From: Desertihabitans aurantiacus
Lineage (GTDB): Bacteria > Actinomycetota > Actinomycetes > Propionibacteriales > Propionibacteriaceae
Assembly (NCBI RefSeq): GCF_003344635.1
Contig: NZ_QPKK01000003.1
Location: 1 to 58,265, forward strand
DNA length: 58,265 nt
Direction of reading: 5' to 3'
The notes under the pieces are model-generated. The model saw only the letters and a list, made by a program, of their open reading frames with translations, did no database searches and was not told the DNA's origin. Shown piece by piece: positions 43,901 to 53,524 of the stretch; within the stretch, counting starts at the first letter, position 1; each line of letters opens with the position of its first letter. A program made the translations under genes and the position numbers.

Positions 43901-46703
43901 GGCCGGCAGCCACGAGCTCAAGGTCGCCCACGGCCTGGGCTGGGACGAGAGCTACGGCACCCCCGACGGCGGCAACGTCACTCTCACCGTCCCCGCCGAC
44001 GGGCTGGTCACCACCATCAGCTACGTCCTCGCCACCCACCAGATCACCGTCAGCACCGCCGCCCCCGGCAGCGCGCCCGACCTCGGCCAGCAGCGCGCCT
44101 CCTGGGTCCGCGACGACCTGCTGGCCTGGCCGTCCGACGCGCTCGGCGACCTGCCCGTCGAGCTGCTCGACTGGCGGCTGCACAGCGCACCCGAGGGCGG
44201 GGCGGGCATCGACGCCGAGACGCTGTCCGGCACCCGCTCGGTCCCGCTCACCCGGCTGCCCGACGGACTGCCCGAGGACGTCCTCGAGGACTTCCCGCAC
44301 CTGGAGGGCTACGTCGCACTGCGGCTCGACACCACCGACAAGGCCGCGAAGGAGTGGCTGACCGGGCAGCTCGCGGTGGCGATGTACGACGACATCGGAC
44401 GCCTCCAGGACGCGACCGGCGTCCAGGTGCCCGGCGTCCTCGACAACCTCTACGCCGACGCCGCCGACGCCGACCTCGGCGTCACCTGGCAGGGACGACC
44501 CGGTGCGGCCCGGCCGTCGCTGCGGCTGTGGGCGCCGACCGCCAAGGACGTCGACCTGCTGGTCTGGCCCGGCGCCGGCGCGGAGACCCGTCCGGTCGAG
44601 GAGGCCACCCGCGTCCAGCTGCGGCGCGATCCCGACGGCACCTGGCTCGGCCGCGGCACGCCGCGCTGGAACGGCGCGCACTACCTGTACGAGGTGCGGG
44701 TCTACGTGCCGGAGACCGACACGGTGGAGACCACGCTGGTCACCGACCCGTACTCGGTCGCGCTGACGCTGGACTCCACCCGCTCGGTGCTGGTCGACCT
44801 GCGCGACCCCGACCTGGCACCCGAGCAGTGGCGCTCGGCCGAGCCGCCGACCCTGAGCGACGAGGTCGACCAGTCCATCTACGAGCTGCACGTGCGCGAC
44901 TTCTCGATCGGTGACGAGGACGTCCCCGCCGAGCAGCGCGGCTCCTACCTGGCCTTCGCCGCCGACGGCAACGGGACGCGGCACCTGCGCGAGCTGGCCG
45001 ATGCCGGGCTCAACACCGTGCACCTGCTGCCGACCTTCGACATCGCCTCCATCCCCGAGGACCCGGCCGACCAGCGCACGCCGGGCTGCGACCTCGCCGC
45101 CCTGCCGCCGGACAGCCCCGAGCAGCAGGCCTGCATCGCCGAGGTCGCCGCCGCCGACGCCTTCAACTGGGGCTACGACCCGTGGCACTTCATGGCCCCC
45201 GAGGGCTCCTACGCCTCCACCGCTCAGACCGCACACGGCGGGCAGCGGGTGACCGAGTTCCGGGCCATGGTCGGCGGGCTGCACGACGCCGGGCTGCGGG
45301 TGGTGCTCGACCAGGTGTACAACCACACCGCCGCCTCCGGGCAGGCCGAGAAGTCGGTGCTCGACAAGGTGGTGCCCGGCTACTACCACCGGCTCGACGC
45401 GGTCGGTGAGGTGGAGACGTCGACCTGCTGCCAGAACGTCGCCACCGAGCACGCGATGGCGCAGAAGCTGATGGTCGACTCGACCGTGCTGTGGGCCCGC
45501 GACTACAAGGTCGACGGGTTCCGCTTCGACCTCATGGGCCACCACAGCCGGGAGAACATGCTGGCGGTCCGGGCGGCGCTGGACGAGCTGACGGTGGCCC
45601 GCGACGGCGTCGACGGGTCGGCGGTGACGCTGTACGGCGAGGGCTGGAACTTCGGTGAGGTGGCTGACAACGCCCGCTTCACCCAGGCCACCCAGGGCCA
45701 GCTCGACGGGACGCACATCGCCACCTTCAACGACCGGCTGCGCGACGGCGTCCGCGGTGGCGGGCCGTTCGACGAGGACCCGCGCACACCCGGTTTCGGC
45801 AGCGGCGGCACGGATCCCAACGACACCGACCTGGTGCAGATCGGGCTCACCGGCAACCTGCGCGACTTCGAGCTGCGCTCGGCCGAGACCGGTGAGGTGG
45901 TGAGCGGGGAGGAGATCGGCTACAACGGCGCCCCGGCCGGCTACGCCACCGACCCCGACGAGGTGGTCACCTACGTCGACGCCCACGACAACGAGACGCT
46001 GTTCGACGCACTGACGTTCAAGCTGCCGCCCGACCTGCCGATGGAGGACCGGGTGCGGATGAACACCGTCTCGCTCGCGACCGCGACGCTCGGGCAGGGG
46101 GTGACCTTCTGGCACGCCGGCACGGACCTGCTGCGCTCGAAGAGCCTGGACCGCAACTCCTACGACTCCGGCGACTGGTTCAACAGCCTCGACTTCACCC
46201 GCACCGACAACGGGTTCGGCCGCGGGCTGCCGCCGGCGCCGGACAACGAGGACAAGTGGGACTACATGCGTCCGCTGCTGGCCGACCCCGACCTCAAGCC
46301 GGCCCCGGCCGACATCGACGCCGCCGCCGAGGCCGCCCAGGACCTGCTCCGGCTGCGCTACTCCTCTCCCCTGTTCCGGCTGGGCTCGGCCGAGGCGGTC
46401 GAGCAGAAGGTCAGCTTCCCGGTCTCGGGCACCGCAGACGGCCGCGCCGACGTCATCGTTCTGCGCATCGACGACACCGTCGGGGCGGACGCCGACCCCG
46501 AGCGGGACGGGTTGCTGGTCGTCTTCAACGCCTCCGGCGAGACGCTCACCCAGACGGTGCCCGGACTGGAGGGTGCGGAGCTGGAGCTGTCGGCTGTCCA
46601 GGCCGACGGCGCTGATGAGGTGGTGAAGGGCGCGACCTGGGACGCCGAGGCCGGAGCCGCGAGCGTGCCGCCGCGGACGGTGGCGGTGTTCGAGCAGCGA
46701 TGA
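40947..46703 (+). CDS. Secreted amylase-pullulanase fusion (two GH13 domains)
   Basis: A 1918-residue extracellular enzyme for starch-like glucans, cutting alpha-1,4 and alpha-1,6 bonds. Order: signal peptide (to about 40); an X25-like pullulanase-associated module ([16 protein letters not shown], about 48-145); an alpha-amylase GH13 domain (about 158-710) with [14 protein letters not shown] (nucleophile Asp), MFGEVFD (acid/base Glu) and FLGNHDMG; a beta-rich linker domain; two more X25-like modules ([29 protein letters not shown]); then a pullulanase with N-terminal and CBM48 domains ([18 protein letters not shown]) and a second GH13 with [28 protein letters not shown] and YVDAHDNET. Both active sites look complete. 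ATG 40947 has GAAGGGA upstream. No cell-wall anchor is visible. Confidence 0.95.
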   Translation: MRPTPTTPASTRHRRTAALLSALAITATGLTVTAAPTPAQAEDELVTLVGSLQSELGCASDWDPGCTETVLEPTGGTGYAATFTVPAGSWELKVAIGGTWDESHPAANRPLVLEAPTEVEVAYDSETDAVDVRSAELPGDATKADADLAQDSLRAPVTTEQFYFVMADRFANGDPSNDTGGITGGRLDHGFDPTDKGFYHGGDLAGLQQQLDYIEGLGTTAIWLTPSFENNPVQGADADASAGYHGYWITDFTQIDPHLGTNEEMKALIDAAHARGMKVYFDIITNHTADIIDYAEGEYSYVDKAIEPYRDATGIPFDDADYAGTDTFPEIDPATSFPYTPVFRDEADATVKTPAWLNDPRLYHNRGDSTFAGESSTHGDFIGLDDLWTERHEVVDGMIDIYSTWAEFGIDGFRIDTVKHVNLEFWQEFSPAVLEAARAGNEDFFMFGEVFDANPAYTSTFTTEGQLQGVLDFGFQARAVEAAGGGVGSTGLRDFFLADDLYTDTDSNAYQLPTFLGNHDMGRAAMLLGAKGLDDAELLQRVGLAHELMFTSRGQPVVYYGDEQGFIGAGGDKDARQDMFATQTAQYADEPVLGGPSGSRDRYDTSHPLYQQIVELSELRADHPALADGAQQHRYASDQTGLYAFSRIDREERREYLVVVNTGAEEQTAAIPTWTPRGSLRGIHGDDARLRADAEGRVEVTVPAASTVVYRADQQLKKRKSAPDVVLVSPDGRPGQPAEQATVGGRAEIRAGTTDSVFAQASFAWRPAGTSEWRPLGTDDNAPYRVFHDVDDLSAGTLVEYRVVLEDASGNLSADSSSAVVGEPAPPPIGPGGPTGPVEQPEAVSVPGDHNSEMGCAADWAPDCEQAQLTLDPDDDLWKATIDLPAGPHAYKAAVNRSWDENYGAGAVRDGANISYTAPGGPVTFYYDHATHWVTSDAQGPILTAPGSMQSELGCPADWSPDCMRPWLQDPDGDGTYTWSSTEVPAGSHELKVAHGLGWDESYGTPDGGNVTLTVPADGLVTTISYVLATHQITVSTAAPGSAPDLGQQRASWVRDDLLAWPSDALGDLPVELLDWRLHSAPEGGAGIDAETLSGTRSVPLTRLPDGLPEDVLEDFPHLEGYVALRLDTTDKAAKEWLTGQLAVAMYDDIGRLQDATGVQVPGVLDNLYADAADADLGVTWQGRPGAARPSLRLWAPTAKDVDLLVWPGAGAETRPVEEATRVQLRRDPDGTWLGRGTPRWNGAHYLYEVRVYVPETDTVETTLVTDPYSVALTLDSTRSVLVDLRDPDLAPEQWRSAEPPTLSDEVDQSIYELHVRDFSIGDEDVPAEQRGSYLAFAADGNGTRHLRELADAGLNTVHLLPTFDIASIPEDPADQRTPGCDLAALPPDSPEQQACIAEVAAADAFNWGYDPWHFMAPEGSYASTAQTAHGGQRVTEFRAMVGGLHDAGLRVVLDQVYNHTAASGQAEKSVLDKVVPGYYHRLDAVGEVETSTCCQNVATEHAMAQKLMVDSTVLWARDYKVDGFRFDLMGHHSRENMLAVRAALDELTVARDGVDGSAVTLYGEGWNFGEVADNARFTQATQGQLDGTHIATFNDRLRDGVRGGGPFDEDPRTPGFGSGGTDPNDTDLVQIGLTGNLRDFELRSAETGEVVSGEEIGYNGAPAGYATDPDEVVTYVDAHDNETLFDALTFKLPPDLPMEDRVRMNTVSLATATLGQGVTFWHAGTDLLRSKSLDRNSYDSGDWFNSLDFTRTDNGFGRGLPPAPDNEDKWDYMRPLLADPDLKPAPADIDAAAEAAQDLLRLRYSSPLFRLGSAEAVEQKVSFPVSGTADGRADVIVLRIDDTVGADADPERDGLLVVFNASGETLTQTVPGLEGAELELSAVQADGADEVVKGATWDAEAGAASVPPRTVAVFEQR

Positions 46704-47233
46704 CGAGAGGTCGGAGAGTCCTGCTGGGTCTGCTGGTCACCGCGCCACTGCTGCTCACCTCCTGCACGGACGACTCGGCCGTGTCGTCGGTGCGTGCGGA
46801 GCTGGTGACCGACCCGGCGCCGGTCCTCGCCGTGGACGCGTGCCCGTCCGAGCGGTTCTCCGACGACGGCGCCAGCTACCTCTACCCCGACCTCGCCGAG
46901 GGCTCGGTGCCCGACGGGGTTGCGGTGGTGGAGCTGGTCTGGTGCGAGCTCGCCGGCCAGCACGTGGTCGAACGCCGGACCACCGACGTGAGCGACGCGC
47001 TGCTCGAGCAGGTGTCGGACCGGACTCTCACCCGGGGCCAGGTCGACGGCGAGTGCCCGGCGACGCCGCCCGAGGTGCCGGCGCTGCTCGCGGTGACCGA
47101 CACGGGCACCTACCGGGTCGCACTGCCGCGGACTCCGGGCTGCGGCATGGTCAGCCCGGTCGTCGGAGCCGCGCTCGACCCCGACGACGACCGGTGGCAC
47201 CTCACCCGCACGGTGCGTATCGACCAGCCCTGA
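46700..47233 (+). CDS. Lipoprotein of unknown function
   Basis: A 177-residue protein with signal peptide and lipobox (LLLTSCTDD, Cys 22), then a mature part with four Cys (DACPSE, WCELA, GECPA, PGCGM) that may pair outside the cell. No family recognised. Its ATG overlaps the amylase-pullulanase stop by four bases (ATGA), so it is made from the same message and may help the enzyme stay at the surface or fold; that is inference. Confidence 0.7.
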   Translation: MTRGRRVLLGLLVTAPLLLTSCTDDSAVSSVRAELVTDPAPVLAVDACPSERFSDDGASYLYPDLAEGSVPDGVAVVELVWCELAGQHVVERRTTDVSDALLEQVSDRTLTRGQVDGECPATPPEVPALLAVTDTGTYRVALPRTPGCGMVSPVVGAALDPDDDRWHLTRTVRIDQP

Positions 47234-47270
47234 TCCCCGGGGGGCGAAGGACGGTCGGCCGTCGTGCCGG

Positions 47271-47558
47271 TCGCCTTCGGTGAGGGATCGGACAGGGCTG
47301 GAACAACGCGCTGAGCCGTCGAAGCGCGAGCACGGGCCGCCCGCCCTTCAGCGCTGATCGCCCTTCGACAAGCTCAGGGCGCTGTGGTCGGCACCTCCTC
47401 GACCCCGGCGCCGGAGGCCTCCACCGATCGCCATCGGTGAGGGATCCGCCGGGCCGGGACAACGCGCTGAGCTCGTCGAAGCGCAAGCACGGCCGGCTCA
47501 CTCCCATGGTGATCGCCCTTCGACAGGCTCAGGGCGTTCTGGTCGGCACCGCCTCGAC
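47271..47558. repeat. Two tandem units of a REP-like element
   Basis: Two diverged copies of about 131-133 bases, 47271-47403 and 47428-47558. Each contains, in order, GGTGAGGGATC, CAACGCGCTGAG(C/CT)CGTCGAAGCGC, then GATCGCCCTTCGACA(A/G)GCTCAGGGCG and TGGTCGGCACC. The two inner motifs are short imperfect palindromes pointing in opposite directions, as in paired REP elements of other actinobacteria. They fill the space between the lipoprotein gene (plus) and the dehydrogenase gene (minus). No gene lies in 47234-47588. Confidence 0.75.
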
Positions 47559-47588
47559 GACGCGTTGCTACCGCGGGCTGTCCACGGG

Positions 47589-48683
47589 TCAGCCAGAGGC
47601 CCGCGCCACGACCTCCGGCAGCAGCTCACGTACGTGCCGGTCGGTCTCCCGCTGCTGTGCGACCTCCAGAGCCTGCTCCCACACCTCGGCCATGCTGACC
47701 TGGGCTCGCCGCTCCGCCGACAGCACGGCGGCCTCGACCATGGCCAGACTGCCCAGGTTGTCGATCACCACACCATCGGGCACCGGGCCACCGCGGACCG
47801 CGGCGACCAGCTGGTCCAGGCCCGCGGCGATGCCCTCGGACTCGGTGTCGAGGTCGTCCAGCGGCACCGATCCAGTGCCTGTGCCCAGCCGGGGCACGGA
47901 GTCACCGTCCCAGAGCAGTGAGCCTTGGGGGGTCTCGACCCGCCAGGCCCCGTTCCACGACGTCTCCTCCCCCAGCGAGCACCAGGAACCGTGGTAGCTG
48001 AACTGGCTGCCGTCGTCGAGCTCGAAGACCGCGACGGCCTCGGCTGCGCCCTTGTACCAGCTCCAGGGCGGGTTGGACTCCAAACACAGCACGCTCCGCG
48101 GCTTGGCGCCGGTCAGCAGGCGGGCGGTGTCGAAGGGGTGGATCGCCATGTCCAGCAGCAGCGGGTGCTCCATCTCCTCCCGGAACCCGCCGAAGCGGGG
48201 TCCGCGGGCGAAGGAGCAGCTGATCGCTCCGGTCGGCGCCAGCTCGCCCGCGGCACGGGCCAGGCGGCGGACGTGGCGGGTGTGCCGTCGGGACTGGCTG
48301 ACGCTGAGCAGCCGACCGGTGGCGCGGGCCACCGCAGCCAGCCGGAGCCCGTCGGCCAGCGAGTCCGCCGCGGGCTTCTCCGAGACCACGTCGAGCCCCG
48401 CCTCCATCGCCGCGCGGCTGACCTCGTGGTGGGCCGCCGGCACGGTCGTGTTGACCAGGATGTCGGCCTCCACCTCGGCCAGGATCGCGCCCAGCTCACT
48501 GGCGAGCTGCACACCGTCGGCCCCCACGGTCCGGACCGCCTCCGCAGCCCGGGCGGTGTCCAGGTCGACCACGGCCACCGGGACGGTCCCTGCGGACCGG
48601 TGCACGAGCCCCAGCCACTTCGAGCCCATGCCGCCCGCACCCACCACCACGGTGCGCAGCGGGTCCGGGGCGCCTGCGCTCAC
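47589..48683 (-). CDS. Gfo/Idh/MocA-family oxidoreductase
   Basis: A 364-residue NAD(P)-dependent sugar or inositol dehydrogenase. Rossmann motif near the start ([14 protein letters not shown]), the family Lys motif [10 protein letters not shown] at about 97-106, and the C-terminal substrate domain with [20 protein letters not shown], where Asp and His are probable catalytic residues. GTG start overlaps the ThuA-like gene stop by four bases (GTGA). It is the last gene of the five-gene lpl-type importer operon, so it probably oxidises the imported sugar. Confidence 0.92.
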   Translation of the reverse strand: MSAGAPDPLRTVVVGAGGMGSKWLGLVHRSAGTVPVAVVDLDTARAAEAVRTVGADGVQLASELGAILAEVEADILVNTTVPAAHHEVSRAAMEAGLDVVSEKPAADSLADGLRLAAVARATGRLLSVSQSRRHTRHVRRLARAAGELAPTGAISCSFARGPRFGGFREEMEHPLLLDMAIHPFDTARLLTGAKPRSVLCLESNPPWSWYKGAAEAVAVFELDDGSQFSYHGSWCSLGEETSWNGAWRVETPQGSLLWDGDSVPRLGTGTGSVPLDDLDTESEGIAAGLDQLVAAVRGGPVPDGVVIDNLGSLAMVEAAVLSAERRAQVSMAEVWEQALEVAQQRETDRHVRELLPEVVARASG

Positions 48684-49435
48684 CAGACGCTCCGCTCGGC
48701 CACCCGCCGCAGCCCGGGGAGGCGGCGCTCACCCCGGGGGTCCCGTGCCCAGCGCACCCCGTTGGCGATCACGCGCTGCACGTCGGGATGGTCGTAGACC
48801 GGGTACTCCTGGTCGCCGGGGCTGAAGTAGAAGATGCGGCCGTTGCCCCGCCGGAAGGTGCAGCCGGAGCGGAACACCTCCCCACCCTCGAAGGAGCTGA
48901 TGAAGACCAGCTCGTCCGGCGCCGGGATGTCGAAGAACTCCCCGTACATCTCCTGCTTGTCGATGCGGATCGGGTTGGGCACGCCCTCGGCGATGGGGTG
49001 GCCGGGGTCGACGGTCCAGACCCTCTCCTGGCGGCCGTCGTTGCGCCAGCTCAGCGAGCAGGTGGTGCCCATCAGCCGCCGGAAGATCTTGGAGAAGTGG
49101 CCCGAGTGCAGCACCAGCAGCCCCAGACCGGACAGCACCTGCTGCTGCACCCGGTCCACGACCTCGTCCTGGACCTCGCGGTGGGCCTTGTGCCCCCACC
49201 AGGTCAGGACGTCCGCCCACTCCAGTGCCTGCTCGTCCAGCCCGTGCTCGGGCTCGTCCAGGGTGGCGGTGCGCACCTCGACCGACGGGCCGAGCACCCG
49301 GCGCAACCCCTCCGCGATGGTGGTGTGCATCCCCTCCGGGTACAGCTCGGCCACGTGCGGCTCCAGCACCTCGTGGCGGTTCTCCCCCCACACCAGGACC
49401 CGGATGGGGTCGCCGCTCGGTCGTTCCTCACTCAT
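48680..49435 (-). CDS. ThuA-like protein
   Basis: A 251-residue protein of the ThuA (trehalose utilisation) group, with a class I glutamine-amidotransferase-like fold. Visible pattern: [48 protein letters not shown], and [20 protein letters not shown]. The group is found with sugar dehydrogenases and may act in 3-keto-sugar metabolism; the exact reaction is not established. It follows the MalG-like permease by 38 bases and overlaps the dehydrogenase downstream. ATG 49435 is preceded by GAGAAGGA about 5 bases upstream. Confidence 0.85.
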   Translation of the reverse strand: MSEERPSGDPIRVLVWGENRHEVLEPHVAELYPEGMHTTIAEGLRRVLGPSVEVRTATLDEPEHGLDEQALEWADVLTWWGHKAHREVQDEVVDRVQQQVLSGLGLLVLHSGHFSKIFRRLMGTTCSLSWRNDGRQERVWTVDPGHPIAEGVPNPIRIDKQEMYGEFFDIPAPDELVFISSFEGGEVFRSGCTFRRGNGRIFYFSPGDQEYPVYDHPDVQRVIANGVRWARDPRGERRLPGLRRVAERSVW

Positions 49436-49473
49436 GTCCTTCTCCTCTGTGTCGGCACGGATCGCACGGGCAC

Positions 49474-50454
49474 TCATCCCTTCACGGCGCCGATCATCAC
49501 CCCGGTGGCGAAGTGCTTCTGGATGAAGGGGTACACCAGCAGCACGGGCACCATGGCCAGCACGACCACCGCCATCTGCAGGGCCAGCGAAGCCGGGACG
49601 CCCTCGGCCGCGAGCTCGGCGCCCGGGGCACCCGGCACCGCCTGACCCTGCAGCACGTAGGAGCGGAGCACCAGCTGCAGCGGCCACTTCGTGGTGTCGT
49701 TGATGTACAGCAGCGCGTTGAAGAAGGCGTTCCAGTACGCCACCCCGTAGAACAGCCCGATCACCGCCACCACGGCCTTGGAGACCGGCAGCACGATCTG
49801 GAACAGGATGCGCCACTCCCCGGCCCCATCGATGCGCGCGCTGTCGATCATCGACCGGTCCACGTTCATGAAGAAGTTGCGCATGATCAGGACGTTGAAG
49901 GCAGAGACCGAGGTCGGCAGGATCAGGGCCCACAGGGTGTCGATCAGGCCCAGGCTGGAGACCAGCAGGTAGGTCGGGATCATCCCGGCGCCGAAGAACA
50001 TCGTGATCAGCACCAGGAAGAGGATCGGCTTGTGCAGCAGCGTCCCGGGACGCGACAGCGCGTAGGCCCCCAGGATGGAGACGATCAGGCTGATGGCGGT
50101 ACCGACCACGGTGACGAAGACCGACACACCCACAGCACGGGTCACCACCCCGCCAGCCAGGATCTGCTGGTAGGCGTTGAGGCTCAGGTCCGTGGGCACC
50201 ACCACGAGGCCACCGGCTGCGGTGATGGCCTCCTGCGTCGAGAAGCTCGTGATCACGACGGTCCACAGCGGGAACAGCACCGCCAGCACCACCAGGCACA
50301 GGAAGACGATCTTGGCCAGCTTGGTCGCTGCCTTGGGCTCCTCCTCCCAGGCCGGACGGTCCGGGTGGTGGCCGCGCCGACGTCGGAGGCGGTCGGGTGC
50401 GGGATCAGCCACCGGGTCGGGCTGACGCTTGGGTCCGGGCAGGGTCACGGTCAT
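49474..50454 (-). CDS. Sugar ABC transporter permease, YtcP/LplC-like
   Basis: A 326-residue permease of the polysaccharide-oligomer (lpl/ytc) subgroup of CUT1. Six helices, the first [20 protein letters not shown]; the EAA loop reads [16 protein letters not shown] followed by IVLPVS; the ending [13 protein letters not shown] is diagnostic of this subgroup. Its start overlaps the stop of the LplB-like permease by four bases. An extended basic N-terminus of about 45 residues is cytoplasmic. Confidence 0.95.
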   Translation of the reverse strand: MTVTLPGPKRQPDPVADPAPDRLRRRRGHHPDRPAWEEEPKAATKLAKIVFLCLVVLAVLFPLWTVVITSFSTQEAITAAGGLVVVPTDLSLNAYQQILAGGVVTRAVGVSVFVTVVGTAISLIVSILGAYALSRPGTLLHKPILFLVLITMFFGAGMIPTYLLVSSLGLIDTLWALILPTSVSAFNVLIMRNFFMNVDRSMIDSARIDGAGEWRILFQIVLPVSKAVVAVIGLFYGVAYWNAFFNALLYINDTTKWPLQLVLRSYVLQGQAVPGAPGAELAAEGVPASLALQMAVVVLAMVPVLLVYPFIQKHFATGVMIGAVKG

Positions 50455-51428
50455 CGCTGGTACACCCCCGCCTCGCCGAACACGTGGGCGACCTTGTTGG
50501 CCCCGACCACCAGCAGCATGCTCACCACTCCCTTGATCAGCCCGGCAGCCGCGCCATAGCTCCAGTCGCCGTAGATCACGCCGGTGTAGTAGACGAACGT
50601 GTCAAGCACCTCCGCCGCCTGCGCACCCACGGCCTCGCGCTGCAGGATCAGCTGCTCGAAGCCGACCGAGAGCGAGTCACCGAGACGCAGGATGAGCAGC
50701 AGGATGATGACCGGCTTGAGGGCTGGCAGGGTGATGTGCCACATCCGACGCAGGGCGCTGGCCCCGTCGACCGCGGCAGCCTCGTACTGCTCGGTCTGCA
50801 CCGTGCTCAGCGCGGCGAGGAAGACGATCATCCCCCAGCCCGCATCGCGCCACACCGACTGGGCCGTGAGCAGCAGGATGAAGACATCCGGATTGGTCAT
50901 GATCTCCAGCGGCTCGTACCCCCGCGAGGTGAGGAACTCGTTGAGCAGACCAGCCCCTCCGAAGATCTGCTGGAAGATCGCCACCACGATGACCCACGAG
51001 AAGAAGTGGGGCAGGTAGGTGATCGCCTGGATCGTCATCTTGATGCGTGCCGACAGCAGCGTGTTCAGCACCAGCGCCAGCACGATCGGCACCGGGAAGT
51101 AGAACACCAGCTGGAACGCGGTGATCGCCAGCGTGTTGGCGACCGCGGACCAGAAGGCCTCGTCCGCGACCACCCGCTCGAAGTTGCGCCACCCGACCCA
51201 CGGGCTGTCCAGGATGCCGGTGTAGGGCGAGTAGTCCTTCCAGGCGATGACGTTGCCCAGCATCGGGACGTAGGCGAACACCAGCAGGAGCACCACGATG
51301 GGCACCGCCATCACCAGCAGCGGACCGTCGCGCCTCAGCCGGGTCCGCAACGACACCTTCCGCAGCACCGCCGGAGATCTCGGGTCACCTCCCACCGGTG
51401 GGTGGCGCGGGGTCTGGGTGATCGTCAT
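50451..51428 (-). CDS. Sugar ABC transporter permease, LplB-like
   Basis: A 325-residue permease, partner of the YtcP-like protein. First helix LLVMAVPIVVLLLVFAYVPM; LplB-type signatures VIAWKDYSPYTGI, AITYLPHFFSWVIV and the EAA loop YEAAAVDGASALRRMW followed by ITLPAL. Overlaps the binding-protein stop by four bases. The lpl subgroup mostly imports complex plant cell-wall oligosaccharides, rhamnogalacturonan and uronate-containing ones among them; the substrate here is not readable. Confidence 0.95.
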   Translation of the reverse strand: MTITQTPRHPPVGGDPRSPAVLRKVSLRTRLRRDGPLLVMAVPIVVLLLVFAYVPMLGNVIAWKDYSPYTGILDSPWVGWRNFERVVADEAFWSAVANTLAITAFQLVFYFPVPIVLALVLNTLLSARIKMTIQAITYLPHFFSWVIVVAIFQQIFGGAGLLNEFLTSRGYEPLEIMTNPDVFILLLTAQSVWRDAGWGMIVFLAALSTVQTEQYEAAAVDGASALRRMWHITLPALKPVIILLLILRLGDSLSVGFEQLILQREAVGAQAAEVLDTFVYYTGVIYGDWSYGAAAGLIKGVVSMLLVVGANKVAHVFGEAGVYQR

Positions 51429-53068
51429 CCCTGGGCCTCGAGTGCCTCGAGGTAGAAGGCGCGCATCCGGTCACCGCCGGAGCGCCGCCAGTCCTCCACG
51501 GCGGCGTCCAGATCGGCCATCGTCCGCCGTCCCCGGGCGATGTCGGCCTCCAGGTCCTCGAAGGGGCCGGACAACGAGGCGAACTCGTTGGGCACCACCA
51601 GGGTGCGCCCGTAGAAGGGGGGTTCGACGGCGTACTCCATCACCGAGGCCATCCAGCTCGTCATGTCCTCGACATAGCCGTCGTACTGGACCTCCGTCGC
51701 CGCGCGCTCCGCGCGGGAGATCCAGGTGTAGGTGCGCACGACCTCCCGCTCACCCTGGTCGGTGAGGTAGAACGCCCCCCGCTCGTCACGCTCGTGGTGC
51801 GTGCCCTCGACCCCGTAGTCGAGCAGGACGTTCTCGCGCGATCCGAACGGGGCGGCGAAGTAGTTGGCCAGCGCGAGCTGCTCCTCGATCCGGGCCGGGT
51901 CCTCGCTCTTCTTCAGGAAGGAGAACAGGTTGGCAGGGGTGCCCTTCCAGACCACGGGCTCACCGGTCCCGTCGGCGGCGAACAGCGGCACCGGGTACAT
52001 GTCGAAGTCCGGGTTACCGGGTCGGGCCGCCCGCAAGGTGGAGAGCCAGCCACCCACGCCGTCGCCGGTGATGGCCACCTCTCCGGAGATGAACCGCTGC
52101 CGGCCCTGCTGGCTGTTGCCGGCCACCGAGTCCGGGTGCACCACGCCAGCGGCGAACACGCGCGCCTGATACTCCATCGCCGCCCGGTACTCATCGGTCT
52201 CGTAGCGGTGCACCAGCGTGCCGTCCCGCTCCACCCACAACGGCGGCGTGCCGAAGATGGTGTGGACCGCGCTGCCGTCGGACAGGTCGTTCACGGCCCA
52301 CCGTCCACCGCCGGTCAGCTCCTTGAGCAGGGAGAGGAAGTCCTCGGCGCTGCTCGGGGCCACCTCGATCCCGAGCTCCTCCATCAGGTCGCGCCGCTGG
52401 AAGATCGTGGTGGTGATGGTGTCGCTGGCGTACGGGAGGGCGTAGAGCCCGCCGTTGAACACGCAGCAGCTCCACATCGCCGTGGGCAGCGCCGCCAGGT
52501 TCGGGTAGCGCTCGATGGCGTCGCCGGCCAGGAACGGCGTCAGGTCCTGGAAGTTGGCCCGCACGGCGTCGTCGAAGCGGGTGGGCATGCCCGAGGACTG
52601 CACGGTGACGAAGTCCGGGACGTTGCGGGGCGAGGCGAGCACGGCCTGGAGGCGTTCGTTGTAGGAGTTGCCGTCGGTGATGTTGAACTGGAACCGCGCG
52701 CCGATCTCGGCGTCCACGGCCTGCATGTAGGCGTTGTCCTCACGGCCGGGGGGCACGGTCGCCCACAGCGGGGTCATCGCGGTGAACTCGCTGCCCCGTC
52801 CGGGCACCTCGGGAACGGTTTGCACCATCTCCCTGGGGATGGTGGTGAACCCCGACACCGAGCCGTTGACGCCCTTGATGTCGGGCTCGACGATGCTCTG
52901 CGGGATGTACTTCGGGAGCACGCTGGGGTCCAGGGCGGCCCCCGAGGGCGAGACCGGGGCCGGGGTACCGCCGCCAGAGCACGCGGCCAGACCCGCTCCG
53001 ACGGCGGTTCCGCCCGCCAGCCCGAGGAACAGTCGTCGGTCGATGCGGTTGGCGCGGATCGTGCTCAT
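51425..53068 (-). CDS. Extracellular oligosaccharide-binding lipoprotein, LplA-like
   Basis: A 547-residue binding protein, longer than usual family-1 proteins, as is typical for the lpl/ytcQ subgroup. N-terminus DRRLFLGLAGGTAVGAGLAAC shows a hydrophobic stretch with lipobox (Cys 29). Features include REDNAYMQAVDAEIGARF, PDFVTVQSSG and YALPYASDTITTTIFQRRDL. The C-terminal helix ends RRSGGDRMRAFYLEALEAQG. First gene of an operon read from the promoter at 53118-53147. GGGAGA precedes the ATG by about 6 bases. Confidence 0.94.
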   Translation of the reverse strand: MSTIRANRIDRRLFLGLAGGTAVGAGLAACSGGGTPAPVSPSGAALDPSVLPKYIPQSIVEPDIKGVNGSVSGFTTIPREMVQTVPEVPGRGSEFTAMTPLWATVPPGREDNAYMQAVDAEIGARFQFNITDGNSYNERLQAVLASPRNVPDFVTVQSSGMPTRFDDAVRANFQDLTPFLAGDAIERYPNLAALPTAMWSCCVFNGGLYALPYASDTITTTIFQRRDLMEELGIEVAPSSAEDFLSLLKELTGGGRWAVNDLSDGSAVHTIFGTPPLWVERDGTLVHRYETDEYRAAMEYQARVFAAGVVHPDSVAGNSQQGRQRFISGEVAITGDGVGGWLSTLRAARPGNPDFDMYPVPLFAADGTGEPVVWKGTPANLFSFLKKSEDPARIEEQLALANYFAAPFGSRENVLLDYGVEGTHHERDERGAFYLTDQGEREVVRTYTWISRAERAATEVQYDGYVEDMTSWMASVMEYAVEPPFYGRTLVVPNEFASLSGPFEDLEADIARGRRTMADLDAAVEDWRRSGGDRMRAFYLEALEAQG

Positions 53069-53107
53069 AAGGATCTCCCATCACGTCATTGTCGGGGTCG
53101 ACTTGTT

Positions 53108-53117
53108 GAAGCGCTTC
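53108..53117. promoter_or_regulatory. LacI-type operator
   Basis: GAAGCGCTTC is a perfect palindrome with the central CG common to LacI-family sites. It touches the -10 of the importer promoter. The LacI regulator encoded at 57323 is the obvious candidate, though 4 kb away. Confidence 0.6.
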
Positions 53118-53147
53118 GATACTCGCCTCCGCCACTTCGTCTGTCAA
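53118..53147 (-). promoter_or_regulatory. Promoter of the lpl-type importer operon
   Basis: On the minus strand TTGACA (53147-53142), 18-base spacer, AGTATC (53123-53118): perfect -35, moderate -10, about 50 bases before the binding-protein ATG. An operator abuts it on each side. Confidence 0.55.
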
Positions 53148-53148
53148 G

Positions 53149-53159
53149 AGACATTGTCT
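53149..53159. promoter_or_regulatory. Palindrome upstream of the -35, possible GntR site
   Basis: AGACATTGTCT (5+1+5 palindrome) lies immediately upstream of the importer -35. The surrounding minus-strand sequence TTGGCAGACAATG resembles TTGGCAGATTATG next to the operator at 55126, suggesting a shared site for the local GntR regulator. Confidence 0.35.
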
Positions 53160-53524
53160 GCCAATCTTACGACGGCGTGAGGGTGGTGGTGGTGGTCGGT
53201 GGGCAGCACGGGCTATTGGGTGAGGCCGTCGACGCCCGACGAGCACGGCCCCGACGTCGACACCGACCCGCGAGCTGACGCGGGCGCCGGACCTACGTCG
53301 GCGAGCGGAGCAGGCCCCGGGATCCTCGCCTGACAGGCGGATCCAGGCCGCGCGTGGTAGCCGACACGGACGTCACCGTGTCCACCCACGGCGGTAGGCC
53401 ACCGTGGAGGTGGCGAAGCCCTTCGGCTCACGAGATGGTGGTGCTGGTGTTTCCTGCCCGAGCCTCCCGTCGGTCGGTGCCGGCGGAAGTCCTCCGACGA
53501 GGTGTGCGAGCTCGCGTGGTGGGC
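53160..53524. other. Gap between the importer and GntR genes
   Basis: Apart from the glycoside hydrolase remnant described separately at 53317-53465, this stretch holds a GTGGTGGTGGTGG run near 53185 and no convincing gene. Confidence 0.5.
53317..53465 (+). pseudogene. Remnant of the 3' end of a GHL6-like glycoside hydrolase gene
   Basis: About 150 bases that align by eye with the end of the hydrolase gene at 38546-40696. The clearest match is GACACGGACGTCAC at 53364, against GACACGGACGTCAC at 40598, both inside VADTDVTVST; the following CACGAGATGGTGGTGCT matches CACGAGATCGTGGTGCT. Between them single-base changes break the frame (HGGRPPWRWRSPSAHEMVVL instead of the intact ending). Nothing of the catalytic part remains. 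Confidence 0.75.

Noticed and set aside
40608-46115. A 1835-codon open frame antisense to the amylase-pullulanase
   Set aside because: It mirrors third-position G/C of the real gene, is rich in Val/Gly/Asp/His without domain patterns, and has no start context. Typical high-GC shadow frame.
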